DNA of 11,433 bases from CAZTHL01 sp964613585 (GTDB lineage Bacteria > Pseudomonadota > Alphaproteobacteria > DSM-16000 > Inquilinaceae), in assembly GCA_964613585.1 (NCBI GenBank), contig CAZTHL010000107.1:1-11433 (forward strand), in the 5' to 3' direction. The notes below the pieces were generated by a model that was not told the origin of the DNA, did not search any database, and worked only from the letters and a program-made list of their open reading frames with translations. The position numbers and the translations under genes are program-made. Shown here one piece after another: positions 1 to 6,381 of the stretch (within the stretch, counting starts at the first letter, position 1; every line of letters starts with the position of its first letter).

Positions 1-48
1 GTCTTGGCGGCGGTCTTGGCGGCGGTCTTGGCGGCGGTCTTGGCGGCG
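1..48. repeat. 12-bp tandem repeat, four copies, at the left window edge
   Basis: The unit GTCTTGGCGGCG is repeated four times without mismatch and probably continues to the left of the window. Read on the plus strand in the frame of the downstream binding protein it would encode Val-Leu-Ala-Ala repeats. Read on the minus strand it gives Ala-Ala-Lys-Thr repeats. Whether it is translated is unknown. A 12-nt period appears again at 213-236 (GCGGAGATCG twice), so this leader seems prone to slippage expansion. Confidence 0.9.
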
Positions 49-133
49 ATCGGCGCGCGCCGAAATTGCGAGGCGCGCCAGTCGCCGTTAGGGTTCGCCG
101 CGGAAAGGCGCCGCGGCCGGGCGCGGCGCGAAC

Positions 134-138
134 GGGAG
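134..138 (+). promoter_or_regulatory. Shine-Dalgarno-like site supporting the ATG at 148
   Basis: GGGAG lies nine bases before the ATG at 148. The 12-mer GAGATCGGGCGG directly precedes this ATG (136-147) and recurs at 243-254, one base before a GTG at 256 in the same frame. The gene therefore has two similar-looking start contexts. The first has the better ribosome-binding match; the second would give a more ordinary Tat signal peptide. Confidence 0.4.
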
Positions 139-147
139 ATCGGGCGG

Positions 148-1281
148 ATGCGGATCAAAAGCGATCAAGGCGCGGCGGCGGGGTCTACGGCGGAGCGCGC
201 GGCGACGTCGACGCGGAGATCGGCGCGGAGATCGACGACTGCGAGATCGGGCGGCGTGACGCGACGCGCGGTCTTGGCCGCGGCCGCGGCGTCGGCGATC
301 AGCCTCGCGCTCGCCCCTGGCGCGGCCCGCGCGCAGAGCGAGGAGGGCGGCTCCTACCTGCTCGCCACCGCGTCGACCGGGGGCACCTACTTCCCCGTCG
401 GCGTCGCCATCGCGACGCTCACCGCCGTCAAGCTCACCCCGTCCGAAGAGATCGTCATGTCGGCGATCAACTCCGCGGGCTCCGGCGAGAACGTGCGCCT
501 GCTCCGCGAGGGCGAAGCGCAGTTCGCGATCTTGCAAGGGTTGTTCGGCCTGCTGGCGCGCGAGGGCCGCGGACCGTTCGAGGCGACGGGCCCGGAGACG
601 GAGCTGCGCTCGATCTCGATGTTGTGGCGCAATGTCGAGCAAGTGGTGCTGGCGCGCGAGCTGGCTGGCACCGGCACGATCGAGGATCTGTTGGCGCTCG
701 ACGGCGACAAGATCGCGCTCGGGCAACAGGCCTCCGGCGCTATCGTCTCGAACCGGACCTGGCTCGCCAATCTCGGCGTCGACGCCGACGCGCGCTTCGA
801 CTTGTTCCACGCCGGCTACGGCCCCTCGATCGACGCGTTGCAGAACGGGCAAGTGGTCGCCACGTCGACCCCCGCCGGCCCGCCGACCGGCGCCGTGTCG
901 CGCCTCTTCGCCGCCGCCGCCGACCGGGTGACGCCGCTCGAGTTCACGCCCGAGCAGGCGGCCGCGGCGGATGGCGGCATGGGCCTCTGGACGCCCTTCA
1001 CCATCCCCGCCGGCACCTATCCGGGCCTTGACCGCGACTGGAGCACGATCGCGCAACCGAACTTTCTCGCCGTGCGCGCGGACGTGCCGGACGAGCACGT
1101 CTACATGATCACCAAGACGATCTATGAGAACTTGCCGTTCTTGAACGCGATCCATCAGGCGACGACCGCGATGCACATCTCCGAGGCGCTGACCGGCCTG
1201 CCGGCGCCGCTGCATCCTGGCGCGGCGCGCTACTATCGCGAGGCGGGGCTCGAGATCCCGCCGAGCCTGCTCGCCGAGTGA
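148..1281 (+). CDS. TAXI-family TRAP transporter solute-binding protein, Tat-exported
   Basis: Periplasmic binding protein of a tripartite ATP-independent transporter, expected to capture an organic anion and deliver it to the permease encoded 7 nt downstream. From ATG 148 it is 377 residues. A twin-arginine motif TRRAVL (Arg39-Arg40) is followed by an Ala-rich hydrophobic stretch and an ARA cleavage site near residue 62. The mature part opens with the TAXI-type sequence LLATASTGGTYFPVG. The 36 residues before the signal are Ser/Thr/Arg-rich and low complexity. A GTG at 256 would give a 341-residue protein with a standard Tat signal, closer to the usual TAXI length, and remains a real alternative. 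The frame is also open back to a TTG at 4 through the tandem repeat, which I do not take as the start. TTG and CTC leucine codons are frequent, unlike the genes to the right. Family assignment is firm; the substrate cannot be read from the sequence. Confidence 0.9.
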   Translation: MRIKSDQGAAAGSTAERAATSTRRSARRSTTARSGGVTRRAVLAAAAASAISLALAPGAARAQSEEGGSYLLATASTGGTYFPVGVAIATLTAVKLTPSEEIVMSAINSAGSGENVRLLREGEAQFAILQGLFGLLAREGRGPFEATGPETELRSISMLWRNVEQVVLARELAGTGTIEDLLALDGDKIALGQQASGAIVSNRTWLANLGVDADARFDLFHAGYGPSIDALQNGQVVATSTPAGPPTGAVSRLFAAAADRVTPLEFTPEQAAAADGGMGLWTPFTIPAGTYPGLDRDWSTIAQPNFLAVRADVPDEHVYMITKTIYENLPFLNAIHQATTAMHISEALTGLPAPLHPGAARYYREAGLEIPPSLLAE

Positions 1282-1288
1282 GCCGCGG

Positions 1289-3427
1289 GTGGCGTCGCGA
1301 CCGGACCCGAGCATCGACGTCGACGCAGGCGAGAGCTCGGCGGAGACCGCCACCCGTCGCTTCACCGGCGCGGCGGCGTTGGCGCTGACGGCGTTCGCCG
1401 CCGCGCTCTCGATCGCGCATCTCTACGCGGTGCTCTTCGCCGATCTCGACGAGCGGCTGCGCAACGCGCTCCACTTCGCGGGCTTCGCCGTGTTGGCGGC
1501 CTGCTTCTATCCGATGTTGGCGGCTCGGACGGCGCGGGCGCGCCGGGCGATCCTGATATTCGATCTCGCCCTCGGCGCGGCGGCCGCGGCCGCGGCGCTG
1601 CATCTCGCTTTGGCCGAGACCGCGATCTACGCGCGCGGCGTGGCGCTCTCGACGCTGGACTGGATCGCCGCCTGGGTAGCGATCCTCGCCGCGATCGAGT
1701 TCGCGCGCCGGGTCTCTGGCTGGGTGATCCCGATCCTGATCCTGCTCGCGCTGAGCTACGTCGCGCTTTGGGGACGTTGGATCGACGGGGTCTTCTCCTT
1801 TCCCGGTCTCTCGCTCGAGACGCTGACCTTCCGCTCGATCTACAATGACGAGGGGCTCTTCGGCGAGATCGCGCGGATCTCGGCCACCTTCGTCTTCCCC
1901 TTCATCATCTTCGGCGCGTTTCTCGTGCGCTCCGGCGCGGGCGAGTACGTGATCGACCTCGCGCGGGCGCTCGCCGGCCGGGTCGCGGGCGGCCCGGGCC
2001 TCGTCGCCGTCTTCGCCTCGGCCCTGACGGGCACGATCTCGGGCTCGGCGGTCGCCAACACCGCCTCGACCGGGGTCGTCACGATCCCGCTCATGCGCCA
2101 AGCGGGCTTTCGGCCGACCTTCGCCGCGGCGGTCGAGGCCAGCGCGTCGACCGGCGGACAGTTGACGCCCCCGATCATGGGCGCGGGCGCGTTCGTGATG
2201 GCCGCCTACACCGGCATCGCTTACGAGGACATCGTCCTGGCGGCGATCGCCCCGGCCGCGCTCTACTTCCTCTCCGTCGGCTACTTCGTGCGCATCGCGG
2301 CGCGGCGCGAGGGCCTCGGCGCGTTGTCGGAGACCTCCGCCGGCGCGGGCCCAAACCTCGCCGAGGCGACCCGCGCGCGCGGCGCGAGCTTTCTCTTGCC
2401 GATCGCGCTGGTGATCGCGCTCTTGGCGAGCGGTCTGACGCCGAGCTTCGCGGCCGTGTGGGGCGTCGGCGCGGTGATCGCGTCCAGCTGGCTGACGGCG
2501 CGGCCGATGCGCCTCGGCGACGTCTACGACGCGCTGGCGCTCGGCGCGCGCAACATGATCATGACCGCGATCCTGCTCTGCGCGGTCGGATTGATCGTCA
2601 ACGTGATCGCGACCGCGGGCGTCGGCGCGACGCTCTCGTTGATGATCGAGCGCTGGGCCGGCGGCGACCTCTTGATCGCGATCGTGCTGATCGCGCTCGC
2701 CTCGCTGGTGCTCGGCATGGGGCTGCCGGTGACCGCCGCCTACATCGTGCTGGCGACGCTCTCGGCGCCGGCGCTGCGCGACCTGCTGGTGCACGCCCAG
2801 CTGGTCGACGCCCTCGCCGCCGGCCATGTCCCCGACCAGGCGCAGGCCGTGCTGATGCTGGTGGCTCCGGAGCGGGCGGCCGACCTGGCGGCGGGCCTTG
2901 GCCGGGAGGCGGCGGCCGAGCTCCTGACGCTGATTCCCCCCGATATGCTGGCCCTGCTGCGCGCCGAGATGATCCCGGCGGCGGCGCTGACCACGGCGCT
3001 GCTCTCGGCGCACATGATCATCTTCTGGCTCAGCCAGGACAGCAACGTGACCCCGCCGGTGTGCCTGACCGCCTTCGCCGCCGCGGCGATCGCCGGCACC
3101 CGGCCGATGGCGACCGGCTTCACGGCGTGGAAGATCGCCAAGATGCTTTACGTCGTGCCGCTGCTGTTCGCCTACACGCCGCTCCTGGCCGGCGATCCGT
3201 GGGCGGCGCTCGGCATCTTCGCCTTCGCCGCGCTCGGCCTCTATGCCCTGGTGGCCGCCATCGAGGGCCATGCCGAGGCGCCGGTGTCCTGGCCGATGCG
3301 CGGCGTCCTTGCGGGCATCGGCACGTCGCTGCTGTGGCCGGGCCTCGGCCTCGCGCCGTGGCTGGGTGCGGCGGCGCTGGTGGCCTTCATGTTCTGGAAC
3401 GTGAGGCGGCGGCCCCGGGAAGCCTAG
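1289..3427 (+). CDS. TRAP transporter permease, fused 4TM/12TM subunits (TAXI type)
   Basis: Inner-membrane secondary transporter, 712 residues, with the small (DctQ-like) and large (DctM-like) subunits in one chain, as is usual for partners of TAXI binding proteins. Hydrophobic helices run from about residue 27 almost to the end. The DctM half carries GTISGSAVANTAS (248-260), STGGQLTPPIMGAGAF (287-302), GMGLPVTAAYIV (476-487) and SNVTPPVCLTAFAAAAIAG (585-603). Between the GMGLP helix and the last motif there is a mostly polar, helix-prone insert of about 65 residues (499-565), which some members of the family have. The start is GTG, 7 nt after the binding-protein stop, with only a weak GAGTGAG upstream, so translational coupling is likely. 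Codon use changes abruptly near codons 470-500: before it leucine is mainly CTC, CTG and TTG, after it mainly CTG with no TTG. The reading frame is continuous across that point. Substrate unknown. Confidence 0.92.
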   Translation: MASRPDPSIDVDAGESSAETATRRFTGAAALALTAFAAALSIAHLYAVLFADLDERLRNALHFAGFAVLAACFYPMLAARTARARRAILIFDLALGAAAAAAALHLALAETAIYARGVALSTLDWIAAWVAILAAIEFARRVSGWVIPILILLALSYVALWGRWIDGVFSFPGLSLETLTFRSIYNDEGLFGEIARISATFVFPFIIFGAFLVRSGAGEYVIDLARALAGRVAGGPGLVAVFASALTGTISGSAVANTASTGVVTIPLMRQAGFRPTFAAAVEASASTGGQLTPPIMGAGAFVMAAYTGIAYEDIVLAAIAPAALYFLSVGYFVRIAARREGLGALSETSAGAGPNLAEATRARGASFLLPIALVIALLASGLTPSFAAVWGVGAVIASSWLTARPMRLGDVYDALALGARNMIMTAILLCAVGLIVNVIATAGVGATLSLMIERWAGGDLLIAIVLIALASLVLGMGLPVTAAYIVLATLSAPALRDLLVHAQLVDALAAGHVPDQAQAVLMLVAPERAADLAAGLGREAAAELLTLIPPDMLALLRAEMIPAAALTTALLSAHMIIFWLSQDSNVTPPVCLTAFAAAAIAGTRPMATGFTAWKIAKMLYVVPLLFAYTPLLAGDPWAALGIFAFAALGLYALVAAIEGHAEAPVSWPMRGVLAGIGTSLLWPGLGLAPWLGAAALVAFMFWNVRRRPREA
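2700..2790. other. Codon-usage switch point inside the TRAP permease gene
   Basis: My hand count of leucine codons in the permease gives about 31 CTC, 17 CTG and 11 TTG before 2700, and about 11 CTC, 26 CTG and no TTG after it. The binding-protein gene matches the left pattern (about nine TTG). All genes from 3462 to 11215 match the right pattern (about four TTG in total). The switch falls around the conserved GMGLP motif, where two homologous genes could recombine or be mis-joined. The bounds are approximate. Confidence 0.6.
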
Positions 3428-3461
3428 GGCGTTTCCGGCTCAAGTGGCATCGCCGGCAGGC

Positions 3462-4523
3462 TCAGGGCAGCGCCGCCTCGATCTCGGCGCCGAGCTCGGC
3501 GGTGGTGGCCTTGCCGCCCATGTCGGCGGTCTTGACGTCGCTGTCCTTCAGCACCCGCTCGATCGCCGTCATGACCGCCGCCGCCGCCTCGGCCTGCCCG
3601 AGATGCTCCAGCATCATGGCGCCGGCCCAGATCTGGCCGATCGGGTTGGCGATGCCTCTGCCGGCGATGTCGGGCGCGGAGCCGTGCACGGGCTCGAACA
3701 TGGACGGGCAGGTGCGCTCCGGGTTGATGTTGCCGGACGGCGCGATGCCGATGGTGCCGGTGCAGGCGGGTCCCAGATCCGACAGGATGTCGCCGAACAG
3801 GTTGCTGGCGACCACGACATCGAACCAGTGCGGATTGCGCACGAAATGTGCCGTCAGGATGTCGATGTGGAACGGGTCGACCGTGATGTCCGGATAGTCG
3901 GCCGACACCACCGCCACCCGCTCGTCCCAGAACGGCATGGTGTGGATGATTCCGTTCGACTTGGTGGCCGAGGTCAGGCGCCGGGCCGGCCGGGCGCTCG
4001 CCCGCTCGAAGGCGTAGCGCAGGATCCGGTCGACGCCGTGGCGGGTGAAGATCGCCTCCTGCACCGCCATGTCGCGCTCGGTGCCGTGGAACAGCCGGCC
4101 GCCGGCCTCGGAATACTCGCCCTCGGTGTTCTCGCGCACCACCAGGAAGTCGATGTCGCCGGGCGCCCGGCCGGCCAGCGGGCATGGCACGCCCTCGAAC
4201 AGGCGCACCGGGCGAAGGCTGACATACTGGTCGAAGCGTCGCCGGATCGGGATCAGCAGGCCCCAGAGCGAGACATGGTCGGGAACGCCGGGGAAGCCCA
4301 CGGCCCCCAGGAAGATCGCGTCGTGCCCGCGCAGCTGGTCGATGCCGTCCTCCGGCATCATCCGGCCGGTGGCGGCGTAGGTCTGGCAGCTCCAGTCGAA
4401 ATGCCGCCAGTCGATCGAGAAGCCGAAGCGTCGGCCGGCGGCATCGAGCACGCGGATGCCTTCCGGCATCACCTCGGTGCCGATGCCGTCTCCGGGGATG
4501 GCGGCGATGCGGTAGGCGGTCAC
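3462..4523 (-). CDS. ttuC: Tartrate/D-malate dehydrogenase, NAD-dependent, decarboxylating (TtuC/DmlA type)
   Basis: Cytosolic member of the isocitrate/isopropylmalate dehydrogenase family, 353 residues, full length. Known relatives oxidise L- or meso-tartrate or oxidatively decarboxylate D-malate to pyruvate. Visible features: nucleotide-binding start IPGDGIGTEVMPEG (9-22), the TtuC-like DHVSLWGLLIPIRR (82-95), SLRPVRL (102-108), ENTEGEYS (131-138) with the active-site Tyr137, the Lys188 region ATKSNG, and the metal-binding signature NLFGDILSDLGPACTG (241-256). HGSAPDI (280-286) has the Asp-Ile pair typical of NAD rather than NADP use. ENTEGEYS and DHVSLWG argue against LeuB, whose matching motif differs. 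The GTG start has GGAG (4534-4531) seven bases upstream. The gene converges on the TRAP permease with 34 nt between stops, and I see no convincing terminator there. Tartrate versus D-malate preference cannot be decided. Confidence 0.9.
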   Translation of the reverse strand: MTAYRIAAIPGDGIGTEVMPEGIRVLDAAGRRFGFSIDWRHFDWSCQTYAATGRMMPEDGIDQLRGHDAIFLGAVGFPGVPDHVSLWGLLIPIRRRFDQYVSLRPVRLFEGVPCPLAGRAPGDIDFLVVRENTEGEYSEAGGRLFHGTERDMAVQEAIFTRHGVDRILRYAFERASARPARRLTSATKSNGIIHTMPFWDERVAVVSADYPDITVDPFHIDILTAHFVRNPHWFDVVVASNLFGDILSDLGPACTGTIGIAPSGNINPERTCPSMFEPVHGSAPDIAGRGIANPIGQIWAGAMMLEHLGQAEAAAAVMTAIERVLKDSDVKTADMGGKATTAELGAEIEAALP

Positions 4524-4557
4524 GGGCGGGCTCCGGGGTGATCGGCTTGGGAGAACC

Positions 4558-4596
4558 GGCGCCGTTATCGGTGAGTCGCGGGGCGCCGTCCATCGG
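4558..4596. repeat. Imperfect direct repeat upstream of the dehydrogenase; possible operator
   Basis: GGCGCCGTTATCGG (4558-4571) and GGCGCCGTCCATCGG (4582-4596) share the block GGCGCCGT and end in ATCGG, with starts 24 bp apart. They lie 35-73 bp upstream of the dehydrogenase GTG, in the 217-bp divergent spacer shared with coxG. Paired sites at about this spacing could bind a dimeric regulator; genes of the ttuC/dmlA type are often controlled by LysR-type regulators. No regulator gene is in the window, so function is inference. Confidence 0.35.
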
Positions 4597-4678
4597 CACG
4601 CTCGCCCTGAAAGGTTAAGGGAGTCTTGCCGCCCCGGTGGCGACGCGCGCCCGATCCTGGCATAGCTGGAACCCTCGG

Positions 4679-4714
4679 CCGGCGAGAGTCGCTTTTCCGG
4701 CAGCGTCTCGCCGG
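4679..4714 (+). promoter_or_regulatory. Strong inverted repeat/hairpin just upstream of coxG
   Basis: CCGGCGAGA (4679-4687) is perfectly complementary to TCTCGCCGG (4706-4714). Inside it CGCT (4690-4693) pairs with AGCG (4702-4705). This gives 13 base pairs with a two-base bulge (4688-4689) and an eight-base loop. It ends 26 nt before the coxG ATG and leaves the ribosome-binding site AAGGA (4727-4731) free. No T-run follows, so it does not look like an intrinsic terminator. It could be an operator palindrome or a 5' leader structure. Confidence 0.45.
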
Positions 4715-4740
4715 ACGCCTGACCTCAAGGACCCCATCCC

Positions 4741-5676
4741 ATGGACATGACCGGCGAGTACCGCATCCCGGCCGCCCGGCAGACGGTGTGGGACGCGCTC
4801 AACGACACCGACGTGCTGCTCGAGTGCATCCCCGGCTGCCAGTCGATCGAGCGGGTCTCCGACACCGAGCTGGCCGCCCGGGTCAAGGCCAAGGTCGGCC
4901 CGGTCAGCGCCACCTTCAACGGCACCGTCACGCTGCAGAACCTGAGCCCACCCGAGGCGTACACCATCGCGGGCGAGGGCAAGGGCGGCGCCGCCGGCTT
5001 CGCCAAGGGCGGGGCCGACGTGCGGCTGGCCGAGGACGGGCCCGAGACCACGGTGCTGACCTACGAGGTGCACGCCACCTTCGGCGGCAAGCTGGCCCAG
5101 CTCGGCGCCCGGGTGATCAAGCCGACGACCAAGAAGATGGCCGACGAGTTCTTCGGCCGTCTGGTCGCGCGGCTGCAGCCCGGCGCCGCCGCCGTCGATG
5201 TCGAGACCGGCGCGCCGGTCATCCCTGCTTCGGAAACCGAAGGACCCGTCATGCCCACCCGCAAGCCGTCCGACCCTTCGGCGCCGCCCGAGCCCGGGTC
5301 GACGCCCGCCGCGACGCCGGCGTCACCCGCGGCAAAGGAGCCGCCGGGCACCATCCCCACACCCGAGGCGAAGGAGCCGCCCGGCACGATTCCGACGCCC
5401 GAGCCCGGCGCGGCCGAGGCGCCGCCATCGCCGCCATCGGGCGAGCGGCCGGCCGAGCCGCCACCGGCGGTGCCGGACGAGGCGCCCTCGCCGGCCGAGG
5501 CCGGGCGCAGCGCCGCTTACGGCCAGGCCGACGTGGCGCAGAAGCAGGACGGCGTCTCCGGCGTCGTCGGCCGCCAGGACGAGCCACCGCCCAAGGCCGG
5601 CCTCAGCCCCGTGATATGGATCGGCGGCATCATCGCCGCCCTGCTCCTGCTGGTGCTGCTGTTCTCGGTCTTCTAG
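4741..5676 (+). CDS. coxG: CoxG family protein (SRPBCC fold) with Pro-rich linker and C-terminal membrane anchor
   Basis: CoxG proteins attach molybdenum CO-dehydrogenase-type enzymes to the inner face of the cytoplasmic membrane; the mycobacterial CoxG is reported to carry quinone to the enzyme. This one has 311 residues. The SRPBCC domain covers 1-147, opening MDMTGEYRIPAARQTVWDAL and including ECIPGCQSIE (29-38) and FNGTVTLQNL (59-68). A Pro/Ala/Glu-rich linker (148-288) contains AKEPPGTIPTPE twice (198-221). One transmembrane helix, from PVIWIGGIIAALLLL, ends the protein at 290-311 with a cytoplasmic-N topology. It is longer than a minimal CoxG because of the linker. ATG 4741 has AAGGA nine bases upstream. 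The gene precedes coxS by 186 nt, so it may share a transcript with coxSLM or be separately controlled. Family is secure; the ligand here is unproven. Confidence 0.88.
   Translation: MDMTGEYRIPAARQTVWDALNDTDVLLECIPGCQSIERVSDTELAARVKAKVGPVSATFNGTVTLQNLSPPEAYTIAGEGKGGAAGFAKGGADVRLAEDGPETTVLTYEVHATFGGKLAQLGARVIKPTTKKMADEFFGRLVARLQPGAAAVDVETGAPVIPASETEGPVMPTRKPSDPSAPPEPGSTPAATPASPAAKEPPGTIPTPEAKEPPGTIPTPEPGAAEAPPSPPSGERPAEPPPAVPDEAPSPAEAGRSAAYGQADVAQKQDGVSGVVGRQDEPPPKAGLSPVIWIGGIIAALLLLVLLFSVF
5332..5403 (+). repeat. 36-nt imperfect tandem duplication within coxG linker
   Basis: Two adjacent copies encode the same 12 residues, AKEPPGTIPTPE (198-209 and 210-221). The DNA copies differ mostly at third codon positions, so the repeat is retained as protein sequence rather than being a recent duplication. 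It lies in the flexible linker between the SRPBCC domain and the membrane anchor. Confidence 0.8.
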
Positions 5677-5819
5677 GCTGTGCGAGAGCAGGCGCCTTGG
5701 CCCCTTGACCGACGGCGCCGCCTGGGTCACGCCTTGCCGCGCGGCCGGCGGGACCGCTGACGGCGCCCGTCGCCGCGCATCGGCACGGGGCCGGACCCGG
5801 GTGCGGGCTCCTGGCCGCC

Positions 5820-5851
5820 GTGCAGGAACAGAATGACGTGCAGGAACAGAA
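5820..5851 (+). repeat. 14-bp direct repeat next to the coxS start
   Basis: GTGCAGGAACAGAA occurs at 5820-5833 and 5838-5851, an 18-bp period. Each copy carries a purine-rich AGGAACAGA that could act as a ribosome-binding site. The first sits before an ATG at 5833; the second merges into AAGGA (5851-5855), seven bases before the ATG at 5863. The remaining spacer from 5677 holds GC-rich sequence with short weak pairings and no gene I can support. Confidence 0.75.
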
Positions 5852-5862
5852 AGGATGGGAGG

Positions 5863-6351
<489 letters not shown>

Positions 6352-6381
6352 CCCGATCGGCGCGCTAGGGAGGACGGCACC

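Noticed and set aside
1109..3271. A 720-codon open frame on the minus strand opposite the TRAP permease
   Set aside because: Highly Arg/Asp/Glu/Gln-rich with no motif; a compositional shadow of a membrane protein gene.
3428..3461. Bidirectional terminator between the TRAP permease and the dehydrogenase
   Set aside because: Only a 5-bp CCGGC/GCCGG pairing with a 12-nt loop and no T-run.
3462..4523. Calling the dehydrogenase LeuB (3-isopropylmalate dehydrogenase)
   Set aside because: ENTEGEYS and DHVSLWGLLIPIRR are features of the TtuC/DmlA branch, and there are no leu genes nearby.
4658..4672. TGGCATAGCTGGAAC as a sigma-54 promoter for coxG
   Set aside because: It lacks the TTGC -12 element at the required spacing.
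5689..5724. Possible hairpin after coxG (CAGGCG with CGCCTG)
   Set aside because: Six base pairs, a 24-nt loop and no T-run; too weak to call a terminator.
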